From Leptospira johnsonii (GTDB lineage: Bacteria > Spirochaetota > Leptospiria > Leptospirales > Leptospiraceae): DNA of 64,000 bases. The stretch covers positions 1 to 64,000 of the forward strand of contig NZ_BFAY01000011.1 of assembly GCF_003112675.1 (NCBI RefSeq). Reading direction: 5' to 3'. Under the pieces are notes generated by a model that saw only the letters and a program-made list of their open reading frames with translations, was not told the origin of the DNA and did no database searches. Positions 37,400 to 48,174 of the stretch are shown piece after piece (position 1 is the stretch's first letter; every line of letters starts with the position of its first letter). The position numbers and the translations under genes were made by a program.

Positions 37400-37789
37400 T
37401 CATCTCAGAATCCGTCTGTCCTCGTCCGACTCAGATATCTGTCCTGTTTTTTCTATTAGAAATTTGGTGTCCGTAGGTCTTCTTTGCACATACTTTAGGC
37501 CAAGCTCTCCCGCCTTAGTATATTTTTTGCCGGAAGAATATTCCAAAGCCAGCCTTCTACATTCTTGAACGGAAACCGTCTTTTGGATCCTATTCTTTTT
37601 TTCAGGATTTGTATCTTTGAGCAAAATTTCAGTAGATGCTAAACTTTTCTTAGGTGCCTCAATTCGTAGCAGAGAAAGATCGTCTGTAATTTCTCCTTCT
37701 TTTTGGATCAATTCGTAAGTGAGATCCAAGTCGCCTTTTGCTCTTCCTACAATTTCTAAAAATCTAGAATCGTCAGGATCTATCTCAGA
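37400..37789 (-). pseudogene. 3' remnant of a SpoIIE-type (PP2C-like) phosphatase gene with a C-terminal extension
   Basis: The open frame runs from a stop at 37790-37792 to 37400. Its first 44 residues (through RFLEIVGRAK and ELIQKEGEITDDLSLLRIE) look like the extreme C-terminus of a SpoIIE/RsbU phosphatase domain, where the conserved DDLSLL supplies a metal-binding Asp. The catalytic domain that should precede it is absent; upstream is non-coding spacer before the hybrid kinase gene. About 85 charged residues follow, partly TPR-like (CRRLALEYSSGKKYTKAGELGL). A TTG at 37727-37729 would give a 109-residue protein, so expression of the tail cannot be excluded. Confidence 0.6.
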
Positions 37790-37917
37790 TTAGGTCTATT
37801 TTCCACGATCAAGTAAACGATCAGATGAGCGAGTAATACCCCGTAAAACCTACACCGAAGCGTTTGCTACATAGATCAATATTTCATTTCTAATATAAGC
37901 TAAAATTAAGTGAAATG

Positions 37918-40011
37918 CTATGTTTGGTCCAAGGCAGACCGAATACAGGAAAGGATCTCGGTACCTAAATACGGTTTTTGAATAAAATAACTTACTCCGA
38001 AATCTTTTAAGGAAAGTTTCAACTCCGGCTCCATAAATCCGCTCGCTAAAAGAATTTTTACGGAACTATGAATGGCTCTGATCCTCTTGATGACTTCTCC
38101 TCCTCCAAACTTTGGCAGTCCTAGATCGGTCAGCACCAATTGGATTTGAGAATGTCTCAAAAGAAATTGTTCCACACCGTCTTCTCCATCTGCAGCCAAA
38201 TATACTTTGTATCCTTTGGATCTTAAAAGATCTGCCAACATATCTCGGAGAAGCTCTTCGTCTTCGATGACAAGTATACTTTCCTGACCTCCTAAAGACT
38301 CCGATTCTGAATAAACAGGCTTTATATTCATTTCCGATCTTTCTTTTGGAACAGGCAGGTATACTAAGAATGTAGTTCCTTTTCCTAATTCTGATTCAAC
38401 TTCCATCCAACCTTTGTGATTTTCGATCACACTATAAGCCAACGCAAGCCCAAGTCCAGTTCCCTTACCTACATCTTTAGTTGTGAAGAATGGTTCAAAA
38501 ATCCTTTGTTTTGTTTTTTCGCTCATTCCACTTCCTGAATCGGAGATCCGAAGTATTACATATTTTTCAGCAAGGCTCTTAGAGTATCCTATCTTTAAAT
38601 TTTCCGCATTCGTTAAGAATGTTTCCATGTTCAGGACGCCGCCGTCTTGCATAGCGTCCCTTGCATTCACACACAAATTCAGCAAAACCTGATGGATTTG
38701 ATTGGCGTCCACTTGCAGCAACGGAAGGTTTTCCTGAAAGTCTGTAAAAAGCCTAATATTTTTAGGGAATGTCTGGGAAATCAATTTACTGATTTCTAAT
38801 ATGATATCATTTATTTGTGTAGGTTCTAGATTGAATTCTGTTTTTCTGGCGAATGTCAGAAGTTGTCTGACAAGGGAAGCTCCTCTTTGAGTAGCCAAAT
38901 GTAATGCGGAGATATGTTGGGAAAATTTTTCAGGATTGTTCCTACTAATCTCTATCACCGAGGTATGACCCATAATAATAGAGAGTATATTATTAAAATC
39001 GTGAGCGATCCCGCTTGCCAAGGTGCCTAAACTCTCCAGTTTTTGCGCCTGAATGAGCTGTTCTTCTAGTTCAGCCCTTTTTTTCTCTACTTCCTTTAGT
39101 TGGGCTTCTTTTAATTTATTCTCAGTGATATCTTCTGCGACCCCTGCGACTCGAATGGTTTCTCCCTTTTCGTTCTTAACAGGAAACGCCTTGTCTCTTA
39201 TCCATCTGATCTCTCCGTCCGGACGAACGATCCTGTATTCTTCTCTATATTCTCCAGTAACTTGTCGGGACTTTGCATTATTAAATACCCTGTCTCTATC
39301 GTCTGGATGGATTGATTCCAACCAAGAGATCGGATTTTCAAACAAACTTTCCCTGGATCTTCCCCAAATCTGTTCGTATCCTTGGCTGATATATACCATC
39401 TCATTTTTGGAAAGACTGGTCATCCAAAACACCTCGTGGATAGCGTCCGTTAGTTCCTTGAATAATTCTTCACCCTCGCGGTTCAGCCTTTCGGCCCTTC
39501 TTCTTTCCTCTATTTCGTAACCTAACTCTTCACTTCTCTTTCTGAGTTCGAAATTTTTTTCCTCTAATTTCTCTACTAATCTGTGATTGTATTGTCGAAG
39601 AGGTGCAGAGTCCATTACCAATCTTTTAACATTACGATCCGATCTAGGAGTCTCCACTAGTCTGGTTACTGTTTCTTCTAATAATTTCAGACCGGCAGGC
39701 TTTTTTAAGAATGCGTCCGCCCCCAGATCAAAAGAAAGTTTTTCATCTGATTCGGAAGTATAAGTAGCAGTATATATGATAATCGGAATGTCTTTGAACT
39801 TTTCGCTCTGTCTTACTTGAGAACAGAATTGGTATCCGTCCATTTGAGGCATTAAGATATCGGAAATGATCAGATCCACTTTCGCATTTTCCAAGATCTC
39901 CAAAGCTTCTAGTCCATTCGAAGCAGTGTAAATTTTTCTAGAGTCGTTCTCCAACTGAGCAGAAATTAATTTCCGATTTTGATAACTGTCGTCTACGACT
40001 AGAATGTGCAT
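37918..40011 (-). CDS. hybrid sensor histidine kinase with two receiver domains
   Basis: A 697-residue cytoplasmic signalling protein. Domains in order: receiver (about 1-120; phospho-acceptor Asp51 in SDILMP), helical linker, PAS/PAC (about 175-300; ends GVAEDITE), HisKA with the phosphorylated His337 in GIAHDFNN, HATPase (about 440-560; [20 protein letters not shown]), and a second receiver (about 580-697; Asp629 in LTDLGLP). No membrane segment is present, so the input must be cytosolic or delivered to the first receiver. It follows the single-receiver and kinase genes on the same strand. Confidence 0.93.
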   Translation of the reverse strand: MHILVVDDSYQNRKLISAQLENDSRKIYTASNGLEALEILENAKVDLIISDILMPQMDGYQFCSQVRQSEKFKDIPIIIYTATYTSESDEKLSFDLGADAFLKKPAGLKLLEETVTRLVETPRSDRNVKRLVMDSAPLRQYNHRLVEKLEEKNFELRKRSEELGYEIEERRRAERLNREGEELFKELTDAIHEVFWMTSLSKNEMVYISQGYEQIWGRSRESLFENPISWLESIHPDDRDRVFNNAKSRQVTGEYREEYRIVRPDGEIRWIRDKAFPVKNEKGETIRVAGVAEDITENKLKEAQLKEVEKKRAELEEQLIQAQKLESLGTLASGIAHDFNNILSIIMGHTSVIEISRNNPEKFSQHISALHLATQRGASLVRQLLTFARKTEFNLEPTQINDIILEISKLISQTFPKNIRLFTDFQENLPLLQVDANQIHQVLLNLCVNARDAMQDGGVLNMETFLTNAENLKIGYSKSLAEKYVILRISDSGSGMSEKTKQRIFEPFFTTKDVGKGTGLGLALAYSVIENHKGWMEVESELGKGTTFLVYLPVPKERSEMNIKPVYSESESLGGQESILVIEDEELLRDMLADLLRSKGYKVYLAADGEDGVEQFLLRHSQIQLVLTDLGLPKFGGGEVIKRIRAIHSSVKILLASGFMEPELKLSLKDFGVSYFIQKPYLGTEILSCIRSALDQT

Positions 40012-40068
40012 ATAATATATGTCCGAAAAAGACCGTGTATCGTTAAGAGACGAAAAAAATCCCTTGGA

Positions 40069-40446
40069 TCATGGGCCTATTCCCTTGATAAAACCACTAA
40101 TTTGTTTCGTAAATTTCCTGGTATCGATTGGTTTTGTAATATAACCGTCGCAACCTGCTCCATAAGCTTTTTGAGCGTCTCCTTTCATAGCAAAAGCGGT
40201 AACTGCTATGATCGGTATACTTTTCGTATTCTCTCTTTCTTTTAACTGTCGAGTAAGCGTAAGTCCGTCCACACCAGGCAATTCTATATCCATTAAGATC
40301 AGATCCAAAGGAAAATTCTCAATGATCTGTAGCGCCTCTTCTGCGTTTCCTGCTTTTAAAACTTCATACTGATCCAACTCCAATAATTCGCAAATCAATT
40401 TGAGATTTACGATATTATCATCCACTACCAAAACCTTAGGAGGCAT
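40069..40446 (-). CDS. single-domain response regulator
   Basis: A CheY/DivK-like receiver of 125 residues without an output domain. The acidic pair VVDDN (7-11), phospho-acceptor Asp53 in LMDIELPG, the conserved Thr in AVTAFA and the Lys in ITKPID are all present. It sits between two kinase genes with two bases to the upstream one and 57 to the hybrid kinase. It is therefore likely a phosphorelay partner of one or both. The output is unknown. Confidence 0.92.
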   Translation of the reverse strand: MPPKVLVVDDNIVNLKLICELLELDQYEVLKAGNAEEALQIIENFPLDLILMDIELPGVDGLTLTRQLKERENTKSIPIIAVTAFAMKGDAQKAYGAGCDGYITKPIDTRKFTKQISGFIKGIGP

Positions 40447-40448
40447 AT

Positions 40449-41996
40449 TTATTTACCATTGGAGACCTTTCTAGGAAGTATTATAGTAAAAACGGATCCT
40501 TTTCCCAACTCACTTTCTACGGTAATTGTTCCGTTCATCAATTCCACGATCCTTTTGGTCAAGGCAAGCCCTAACCCCGTTCCTTGGAATTGCCGATTGG
40601 CCCCGCTGTCAATTTGTTGGAATTCCTCAAAAATCCTGGTTAGATCATTTTCTCCTATACCGATCCCTTCGTCTTCGAATCTCATTCTGATGGTATCCTT
40701 ATCTCCCGCCTCCATATTCACTCTGATATTTCCGCTTTCATTACTAAATTTTACTGCATTGGATAAAAGATTGTATAAGATCTGTTTTATTTTTTGAGGA
40801 TCCAAGGTCACCAAGTCAATGGAGTCCTCTACTTTGATCGAAAAATTGATCTTTTTCTTTCTCAATAATGGACGAATGATGGAAGAAACCTCTTTGATCG
40901 CTGCGGCTAAGGAGAATGTTTCTAAAAATAATTCCATCTTTCCAGATTCTACCTTGGCCAGATCAAGTACGTCATTAATCAATTTTAAGAGATGGTTCGC
41001 ACTATTTAAGATATCCGTTAAATATTCTTTTTGTTTTTCGTTCAAAGATCCCGGTCTTTCATCAGAGAGTAATTCCGAAAAACCTATGATGCCATTCAAT
41101 GGAGTCCTTAACTCATGGGACATGTTTGCCAAGAATTCACTTTTTAATCTAGCGGTTTCCTTCATTCTTTCATTCTGTTCTTCTAATGCGGCTCTTCTGA
41201 ATTCTTCTTGTTGCTTTCTTTCCGTGATGTCGCGGATAGAGCTAGAAACCAACATACCTTCTTCCGTTTCCAAAGGACTTAAGCTGATCTCCACAGGGAA
41301 TTCCAATCCGTTTTTTTTAAGTCCATATAGTTCGAGTCCGCTTCCCATCCCTCTGACTTTTGGATCCTTAAAAAAGCCTATCCTGTTTTTCGGATGATTC
41401 GCCCTAAATCTTTCAGGGACTAAAACTTCTACGGGTCTGTGTAATAATTCTTCTCTGGGGTATCCGAATAATTTTTCTGCTTGGGAATTGATCAGTACTA
41501 TATCTCCTTCCCGATTCACGATCACGACTGCGTCAGGCGCGGATTCTAACAACCCTCTGAACTTTGCTTCTGCCTTGATCCTTTCTCGAATGTCACGGAT
41601 GGCACTCAATACCAATGTTGCTTCTTCCGTATGATAGGGACTTAAGCTGATCTCTACCGGGAATTCGGTTCCGTTTGACTTCCTACCGAAAAGTTCCGAG
41701 CCCACTCCCATGGATCTGGTTCTTGGTTGAGTAAAATAATGATCACGATGAGAAATATGGTTTTTTCTGAATCTATCTGGAAGAAGGATCTCTATTGGCT
41801 GTCCCAAAAGTTCCTCTCTTTTGTAATCGAACATTCTAAGCGCCTGCTCGTTCACAAACACGATACTTCCGGATTCGTTTACCATTACGATAGAATCAGG
41901 CAAAGATTCCAGAAGACCTTTAAATTTGGATTCGATCAGCTTTGCATCCTTTAAGGCCTTTTCTAATGTGATTTCTTTTTCCGCGGGAGTCGTCAT
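40449..41996 (-). CDS. PAS-containing sensor histidine kinase
   Basis: A 515-residue soluble kinase. Two PAS domains (about 22-140 and 143-262) are close copies of each other, sharing for example the [10 protein letters not shown] segment. HisKA follows with His294 in [12 protein letters not shown], then HATPase (about 395-512; [17 protein letters not shown]). It lacks membrane segments. It heads the three-gene signalling cluster and is translated almost directly into the receiver gene. The PAS ligand is unknown. Confidence 0.92.
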   Translation of the reverse strand: MTTPAEKEITLEKALKDAKLIESKFKGLLESLPDSIVMVNESGSIVFVNEQALRMFDYKREELLGQPIEILLPDRFRKNHISHRDHYFTQPRTRSMGVGSELFGRKSNGTEFPVEISLSPYHTEEATLVLSAIRDIRERIKAEAKFRGLLESAPDAVVIVNREGDIVLINSQAEKLFGYPREELLHRPVEVLVPERFRANHPKNRIGFFKDPKVRGMGSGLELYGLKKNGLEFPVEISLSPLETEEGMLVSSSIRDITERKQQEEFRRAALEEQNERMKETARLKSEFLANMSHELRTPLNGIIGFSELLSDERPGSLNEKQKEYLTDILNSANHLLKLINDVLDLAKVESGKMELFLETFSLAAAIKEVSSIIRPLLRKKKINFSIKVEDSIDLVTLDPQKIKQILYNLLSNAVKFSNESGNIRVNMEAGDKDTIRMRFEDEGIGIGENDLTRIFEEFQQIDSGANRQFQGTGLGLALTKRIVELMNGTITVESELGKGSVFTIILPRKVSNGK

Positions 41997-42157
41997 ATTA
42001 TATAATAAATTCGTATATTAGAGACGGGTAGGATACTTGGAAAAAATTCCCAAGGCAAGCGCATTTCAAAAGATTAATATTGGAAAAAAATTATTATCCG
42101 CTCGTACAAGAAAACGAAGGAATTCGCAAAAGGTTTAGGATGTTCTAAAAGATCGGA

Positions 42158-42562
42158 TCAGGCCGGATTTAATTTATCTACCCAGAGAGGTCGGCTTCCT
42201 ACGATCTCGGTACCTACCTTAAAAAGTAGGATATATCGTCCTTCTTTGGGAAAAACTGCGTGAGGTATTGGGATCCCGATTTCTACGGGTTCAGATCCGT
42301 TATTGACTCGAATATTTCCTCCGACACCTATCACTTTTTCACCTGTATCGGCGTGTTCTAATTCTAAAGAAAATTCATGGTCTCCCGAGGAAAGATTTGT
42401 GACACATACATAGATTCCCCAGGGAGGAAAGACAACAGGGAATTGTCCGGAATAGAACTTAGTAAAAGTTCCTATGATCCCTTTTTTCCCGTTGTCTTCC
42501 GAGATGACCCGATCCGCAAACACTAATGCTAATAGGACAGGCTCCCCCACGTTATTCGACAC
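42158..42562 (-). CDS. DUF6941-like small protein
   Basis: A 134-residue soluble, mostly beta-stranded protein. The opening LLALVFADRVISEDNGKKG followed by IIGTF and a C-terminal KEGRYILLFKVG fits the pattern I associate with DUF6941 proteins, whose function is unknown. It starts six bases after the sucA stop, so it is probably the last gene of the 2-oxoglutarate dehydrogenase operon. Why it travels with this operon is not known. Confidence 0.6.
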   Translation of the reverse strand: MSNNVGEPVLLALVFADRVISEDNGKKGIIGTFTKFYSGQFPVVFPPWGIYVCVTNLSSGDHEFSLELEHADTGEKVIGVGGNIRVNNGSEPVEIGIPIPHAVFPKEGRYILLFKVGTEIVGSRPLWVDKLNPA

Positions 42563-42568
42563 CTAAGA

Positions 42569-45349
42569 TCAGACCGAATAAGCGTCTGAAACCAGTTGCT
42601 CCTGCTCTTGAGTGTGGACTTTCATATGCCCTGCAGCAGGGCTTGCGGATTCTTTTCTTCCGGCGTATTTGAGTTTTGTTCCGTTAGGAAGAAGATCCTC
42701 GAATCTATCTCTTACAAAAGTCCAAGCTCCTTGGTTTTTAGGCTCTTCTTGGCACCAAACAAAAGTTTTAGCGTTTTTGTAAGTTTTAAGGACTTCCTCC
42801 TGGATCTCTTTTGCAGGGAAAGGATATACCTGTTCCACTCGGATAAGAGCGGTGTTTTGCACCTTATTCTCTTCTCTATATTTTAGAAGATCATAATATA
42901 CTTTTCCGAAGCTGAAGATTACCTTCTCCACCTTATCAGCCTTGATCTCGGTCTTGTCCGGAAGAACTTCCCTAAACGCTCCTTTTAACAGGTCGTCTAT
43001 CGGAGAAAGCGCTCCAGGGAAACGTAACAAAGACTTAGGAGTGAAAATGATCAGAGGTTTACGGAAATTACGCAATATCTGCCTACGTAGCAAATGGAAA
43101 TACTGAGCAGCATTCGTACAGTTTGCCACTTGCATATTATTGTCCGCACATAGTTGCAGGAATCTTTCTATCCTACCGGAACTATGTTCTGGTCCTTGTC
43201 CTTCATATCCGTGAGGAAGAAGGACCACAAGACCGGACATCCTCTGCCATTTCACTTCCGAACTGGAAAGGAATTGGTCAAAGATTACCTGAGTATTGTT
43301 TGCGAAATCGCCGAACTGAGCTTCCCAAAGTACGAGTGCGCTCGGGTCAGAAAGAGAATAACCGTATTCGAAACCTAAAACGGAAAACTCAGACAAGGAA
43401 GAGTTCACTACTTCTGCCTTCGCTTGTTTTTCCGAGATATGATTTAGACCTACGTATTTTGCTCCTGAGTTGATATCAACAAGAACCGCATGTCTATGAG
43501 AGAATGTTCCACGCTGGCTGTCCTGGCCGGAAAGACGAACTCTAAATCCGTTTTCCAATATCGAACCAAAAGAGAGCGCTTCCGCCATTCCGTAATCCAA
43601 AGAAACTTTTCCTTCTGCCATTTCTTTACGGCTTTGGAGAAGTTTTACTAGTTTAGGATTCGGAGTAAAACCATCAGGAACGGTAGTGATCGCTTTTACG
43701 ATACGATCAATTTGTTCAGCAAGAAGAGAAGTAGCAGTGCCGCTATCCAGAGGTTCTTTGGAATATTTCGCCCAAACTCCCTGCATTGTATCCACTTTCA
43801 TCTTGATATCTTGCTCTTTTGCTCTTTGAAAAGAATCTTCCAAACCTTGAGCGGAACCGTTTTTGATGAAGTCCAATTCTTCCGCGGAGATATCTCCGTC
43901 GTTTATCAACTTTTTCTCATATAATTGAGCTGTAGGAAGATGGTTCTTGATGATGGAATACATCTTAGGTTGAGTGAATGCAGGCTCATCCGTTTCATTA
44001 TGGCCCAATCTGCGGTAACAGATCAGATCTATAATAAAGTCTTTTTTGAATTTCTGGCGGTATTCCATTCCGAGTTTAGTCACTCGGTATACTGCTTCCG
44101 GATCGTCGCCGTTTACGTGAACGATTGGGATCTGGTAACCTTTAGCAAGGTCAGTTGCGTATAACGTGGATCTGGATTCATTCGGCAAAGTGGTAAATCC
44201 GATCTGGTTATTGATCACTATATGGAAAGTTCCGCCGGTGGTATAACCGTCTAGGTTCATGAGGTTGATGGTTTCTGCCACCACTCCCTGTCCTGCGAAC
44301 GCCGCATCTCCATGAATAGTGATCGGCATAAATTTAGAACGATCTGCATCTCCATATTGTTCTTGGCGAGCTCGAACGGAACCTGTAACAACCGGGTTCA
44401 CCGCTTCCAAGTGGCTAGGGTTGAATGCGAGGGAAAGTTTTACTTCTTTTCCACTCGAAGTCATTTTGCTATTAGAATATCCTAAGTGATACTTAACGTC
44501 CGCATAACTTCCGGCGCTTTTGTCTGCCTTCTCTTCGAATTCAGCGAATACTAAAGAAGCAGGTTTTTCGATCACGTTTACGAGCACGTTCAAACGTCCT
44601 CTATGCGCCATACCGATCACGAGTCCGTCCATTTTGAAACGTCCGGCTTCCTCTACGATGGTGTCCAGCATAGGGATCATACTTTCTCCCCCTTCTAAGG
44701 AGAAACGTTTTTTACCTACGTATTTCTTAGCTAAGAATGTTTCCAAATGATCCGCTTGGAATAATTTTTCGAACAATCTCAGACGTATACTTTTAGGAAG
44801 AGGCGCATGATATTCCGCAGACTCGATCTGATGTTGGAGCCACTCTCTTTCTTCGTCATTTACCAGATAATATTGCTCGTAACCTACTGTGCTGCAGTAT
44901 GCTTTTTCGAACCAAGCCACAACATCTTTCAGTTTAGCACGACCCAGAGAAGGATTCTGTGTGTCGACTACCGTATCTAAGTCCGCAGGAGTTAAATTTC
45001 CTAATTTGGATTCGATGAACTTACGATTCGGTTGAGAAATCCCCAGAGGATCTACGTTAGCAGCTAAGTGCCCCTGTCTACGATACGCGTTCAACAGGTT
45101 GATGATCCCCATCTCTCTGATGGATCCTGCCTGAGCATCCGTGAAAGAAGTAGCAACTGCAGATTTGCCGTTGCCATTTCCGTTCCCGTTGGATCCGTTT
45201 TGAGGATATACTCCGTTAGTCTCTACTTCTTGAAAGAATAGAGACCATTCCTTGTCCAAAGAGTTCGGATCCTTCTTAAACTTTTCGTAAAGTTCTTCGA
45301 GTAATGCCCCATTCTCTCCGTATAATGCCATCAATTGTTCGATTTTCAT
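42569..45349 (-). CDS. sucA: 2-oxoglutarate dehydrogenase E1 component
   Basis: The thiamine-diphosphate-dependent E1 of the TCA-cycle complex; it decarboxylates 2-oxoglutarate and transfers the succinyl group to lipoyl-SucB. The length of 926 residues is standard. The N-terminal helix segment ([19 protein letters not shown]) is the E2-binding arm. Motifs include [22 protein letters not shown] and the NNQIGFTT segment of the active site. It is third in the order sucB-lpdA-sucA, 13 bases after lpdA. Confidence 0.95.
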   Translation of the reverse strand: MKIEQLMALYGENGALLEELYEKFKKDPNSLDKEWSLFFQEVETNGVYPQNGSNGNGNGNGKSAVATSFTDAQAGSIREMGIINLLNAYRRQGHLAANVDPLGISQPNRKFIESKLGNLTPADLDTVVDTQNPSLGRAKLKDVVAWFEKAYCSTVGYEQYYLVNDEEREWLQHQIESAEYHAPLPKSIRLRLFEKLFQADHLETFLAKKYVGKKRFSLEGGESMIPMLDTIVEEAGRFKMDGLVIGMAHRGRLNVLVNVIEKPASLVFAEFEEKADKSAGSYADVKYHLGYSNSKMTSSGKEVKLSLAFNPSHLEAVNPVVTGSVRARQEQYGDADRSKFMPITIHGDAAFAGQGVVAETINLMNLDGYTTGGTFHIVINNQIGFTTLPNESRSTLYATDLAKGYQIPIVHVNGDDPEAVYRVTKLGMEYRQKFKKDFIIDLICYRRLGHNETDEPAFTQPKMYSIIKNHLPTAQLYEKKLINDGDISAEELDFIKNGSAQGLEDSFQRAKEQDIKMKVDTMQGVWAKYSKEPLDSGTATSLLAEQIDRIVKAITTVPDGFTPNPKLVKLLQSRKEMAEGKVSLDYGMAEALSFGSILENGFRVRLSGQDSQRGTFSHRHAVLVDINSGAKYVGLNHISEKQAKAEVVNSSLSEFSVLGFEYGYSLSDPSALVLWEAQFGDFANNTQVIFDQFLSSSEVKWQRMSGLVVLLPHGYEGQGPEHSSGRIERFLQLCADNNMQVANCTNAAQYFHLLRRQILRNFRKPLIIFTPKSLLRFPGALSPIDDLLKGAFREVLPDKTEIKADKVEKVIFSFGKVYYDLLKYREENKVQNTALIRVEQVYPFPAKEIQEEVLKTYKNAKTFVWCQEEPKNQGAWTFVRDRFEDLLPNGTKLKYAGRKESASPAAGHMKVHTQEQEQLVSDAYSV

Positions 45350-45362
45350 GATCGGATCTCCC

Positions 45363-46766
45363 CTAAGCGTGAATTGCCCACTTGTCTACGGCCATGGCGG
45401 CCTCTTTTACGACTTCGGACAATGTAGGATGCGCGTGGAAAGAACGAGCTATATCTTCCGCAGAAGCACCGAACTCTACCGCAACCGCAAGCTCAGCGAT
45501 CATATCCGAAGCTCTAGGCCCGAACACAAACGCTCCCAATACCTTATCCGTTTTTTTATCTGCTAAAATTTTGACTTGGCCTTCCGCTTCGTTCATAGCC
45601 TTAGCTCTTGCATTCGGCTTGAATAATGACTTGCCTACTTTGTATTCTACACCCGCGCTTTTGAGTTCTTCTTCGCCTTTTCCGACCCAAGCCATTTCCG
45701 GCCAGGTATAGATAATGCTTGGAACCGCAGCGTAATTAACGTGTCCGGATTGACCTGCGAGTAATTCCGCAAGTGCAACACCTTCTTCTTCCGCTTTATG
45801 AGCAAGCATAGGTCCGTCGATCACGTCTCCAATCGCGTAGATGCCGGCCGCACTGGTTTGGAAATGAGAATCTACCTTGATCCTTTTTCTTTCCGTTAAT
45901 TGGACCCCAGCTGCTTCTAATCCGATCCCATCGATAAACGGTTTACGGCCGACTGCTACAAGCACAACGTCCGCATCCAGTTCGGATTCTTTTCCGTCAG
46001 GCGCGGCAATCTTTACTTTAGCACCTGATTTGGAAGCAGTCGCTCCTAATACTTTATGTTCGAATAAGAAATTAAAACCTTGGGACTCTAAACTTCTTTG
46101 CAATAAGCTGCCGAAAGAACGGTCTACAGTAGGTAGAAGTCCTGGCAGGAGTTCCACCACTGTGACTTCTGCCCCGAGTCTTCCCCAAACGGAACCGAGC
46201 TCCAAGCCGATCACACCCGCACCAATCACTACCAGTTTTTTAGGTACCGATCTTAGATCAATTGCATGGTCGGAAGTGATGATCGTCTTTCCGTCCACAG
46301 GAAGACCAGGAATATCTATTGGAACAGAACCCGTCGCTAAAACGATATGTTTTGCACTTAAAACTTCTTTTTTGCCGTCAGCTAAGGCGACTTCTACCTG
46401 ACCACCGCCGAGCAATTTACCAAAACCCTCATAACGAGTGATCTTGTTCTTTTTCATCAAGTAGTCCACGCCATCTGTGACTTCTTTGACGATGGTGTTC
46501 TTGCGCTCCATGAGTTTGTTTAGATCCAGAGTGACTTTTCCCACTCCAATCCCATGGACATCTGTCTTATGTAAAACCTTATGATATTCTTCAGAAGAAT
46601 CCAAAAGCGCTTTGGAAGGAATACAACCAACGTTCAAGCAGGTTCCTCCCAAGGTTTTTCTTTTTTCGATAATCCCGGTTTTGAACCCGAGTTGAGCCGC
46701 TCGGATCGCGCCCACATAACCTCCGGGTCCCGATCCGATCACTAATACGTCGTATTGTTCCGCCAT
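45363..46766 (-). CDS. lpdA: dihydrolipoyl dehydrogenase (E3)
   Basis: An FAD-dependent disulfide oxidoreductase of 467 residues that reoxidises dihydrolipoyl groups with NAD+. The FAD motif GSGPGG is at 11-16. The redox pair is Cys43 and Cys48 in [13 protein letters not shown]. The second Rossmann motif GAGVIGLE is near 182. The His-Glu pair region [11 protein letters not shown] is close to the C-terminus. It lies between sucB (15 bases upstream) and sucA (13 bases downstream). Confidence 0.95.
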   Translation of the reverse strand: MAEQYDVLVIGSGPGGYVGAIRAAQLGFKTGIIEKRKTLGGTCLNVGCIPSKALLDSSEEYHKVLHKTDVHGIGVGKVTLDLNKLMERKNTIVKEVTDGVDYLMKKNKITRYEGFGKLLGGGQVEVALADGKKEVLSAKHIVLATGSVPIDIPGLPVDGKTIITSDHAIDLRSVPKKLVVIGAGVIGLELGSVWGRLGAEVTVVELLPGLLPTVDRSFGSLLQRSLESQGFNFLFEHKVLGATASKSGAKVKIAAPDGKESELDADVVLVAVGRKPFIDGIGLEAAGVQLTERKRIKVDSHFQTSAAGIYAIGDVIDGPMLAHKAEEEGVALAELLAGQSGHVNYAAVPSIIYTWPEMAWVGKGEEELKSAGVEYKVGKSLFKPNARAKAMNEAEGQVKILADKKTDKVLGAFVFGPRASDMIAELAVAVEFGASAEDIARSFHAHPTLSEVVKEAAMAVDKWAIHA

Positions 46767-46781
46767 ACTTATTAGACTTCC

Positions 46782-48035
46782 TTAAACTTCTAAAAGAAGG
46801 CGGGTCGGATCTTCGATCGCTTCTTTTACCTTCACTAGGAAAGTAACCGCTTCTTTTCCATCTACAACCCTATGATCATAAGAAAGGGCAACATACATCA
46901 TAGGTCGGATCACGATCTGATCGTTCACTACCACAGCACGTTTTACAATATTATGAAGTCCTAAAATTCCACTTTGAGGTGGGTTTAATATAGGAGTAGA
47001 CATCATGGAACCGTAAATTCCCCCGTTGGAAATGGTGAATGTACCACCTTCCATATCGGAAAGATCTATTTTCCCATCCTTCACCTTATTAGCGAGGCGA
47101 GCAATTTCGGATTCAACCTGAGCAAAACTTAAGAGATCCGCGTCACGAACAATCGGAACTACCAGACCTTTTGGACCTCCAACAGCCACACCGATATCGA
47201 AGTAGTTTTTATAAACCAAATCAGTACCGCGAATTTCTGCGTTGATTGCAGGAACAAATTTTAAAGCTCCGATCACTGCCTTGGTAAAGAAGCTCATAAA
47301 TCCTAAATTGATATTATGTGCGTCTTTGAACTTGTCCTTGTATTTAGCACGAAGGTCCATGACCGCACTCATATCCACTTCGTTAAAAGTAGTCAGTAGA
47401 GCTGCGTTATGCTGAGCTGCAACCAAACGATTTGCGATCGTCTGGCGAAGTTTAGTCATAGGAACAACGTTTTCTCTCGGAAGATTACTACGAGAAGCAG
47501 CCGGAACCGCTTTAGGAATTTCAGGAGAAGGAGCAGATTTTGCTGCAACAGGCGCCGCGGAAACCGCAGCAGCGGGTTGTGCTGACTGTTTATTTGCAAT
47601 TGCATTTAACACGTCTTCTTTAGTGATCTGTCCGTTCTTACCGGAACCAGAAATAGAAGCAGGATTTAATCCGTTATCATCTATCAGTTTGCGAACAGCA
47701 GGGGGAAGTGTATCGTTCTGCGTTGCGCTGGTCGTGTTAGTTGGTGCTGTATTCGTTGAGGAAGGAGTGCTGGAAGTAGGAGTGCTTTTTGCGGAGGCAG
47801 AAGGGTCAATGATTCCGATCACTTCTTTGATCTTGACCGTCTCCCCCGGTTTCTTGTTAATTTTTTGGAGAACACCCGCCGAGGGGGCCGGTACCTCCAT
47901 GGTCACCTTGTCGGTTTCCAATTCCACCAGGACCTCGTCCTGTTCTACTCGTTCGCCTTCTTTTTTTACCCAGTTTGCTATTGTTGCTTCCGTAATGGAT
48001 TCACCCATTTCGGGAACCTTGATCTCTATCGACAT
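46782..48035 (-). CDS. sucB: dihydrolipoyl succinyltransferase (E2)
   Basis: The 2-oxoglutarate dehydrogenase E2 core, 417 residues. The lipoyl domain (about 1-78) carries Lys43 in [10 protein letters not shown] Ser/Thr/Pro/Ala-rich linker follows, then the E3-binding domain (about 130-167), an Ala-rich linker, and the catalytic domain with DHRVVDG near the C-terminus. The frame is open from 48086, but ATG 48035 follows AGGATCAAG and gives the standard [14 protein letters not shown]-terminus. It heads the operon and needs lipoylation; a lipoate-ligase gene lies at 54310-55182. Confidence 0.95.
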   Translation of the reverse strand: MSIEIKVPEMGESITEATIANWVKKEGERVEQDEVLVELETDKVTMEVPAPSAGVLQKINKKPGETVKIKEVIGIIDPSASAKSTPTSSTPSSTNTAPTNTTSATQNDTLPPAVRKLIDDNGLNPASISGSGKNGQITKEDVLNAIANKQSAQPAAAVSAAPVAAKSAPSPEIPKAVPAASRSNLPRENVVPMTKLRQTIANRLVAAQHNAALLTTFNEVDMSAVMDLRAKYKDKFKDAHNINLGFMSFFTKAVIGALKFVPAINAEIRGTDLVYKNYFDIGVAVGGPKGLVVPIVRDADLLSFAQVESEIARLANKVKDGKIDLSDMEGGTFTISNGGIYGSMMSTPILNPPQSGILGLHNIVKRAVVVNDQIVIRPMMYVALSYDHRVVDGKEAVTFLVKVKEAIEDPTRLLLEV

Positions 48036-48174
48036 CTTGATCCTACGGAGGTCGGTGTATACGTCCCATTCCGGGACCGCCTCCATTTCACTTTCGGAAA
48101 GCGGAAAAATTCTGTAAAGTCGTTCTTGTCAAATCGGTGTTTTGGATGAATTTTCCCGAAATCACACTTAATTT

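Noticed and set aside
39053..39520. 155-codon plus-strand frame
   Set aside because: It is antisense to the hybrid kinase; Ser-rich low-complexity translation.
40819..41397. 192-codon open frame on the plus strand
   Set aside because: It lies wholly opposite the PAS histidine kinase; Ser/Leu-rich and without features.
45877..46401. 174-codon open frame on the plus strand
   Set aside because: It is antisense to lpdA, whose motifs are clear; composition reflects the codon bias of the real gene and no ribosome site is present.
47623..48117. 164-codon plus-strand frame opposite sucB
   Set aside because: It is generated by the Ala/Pro/Thr-rich linker codons of sucB read backwards.
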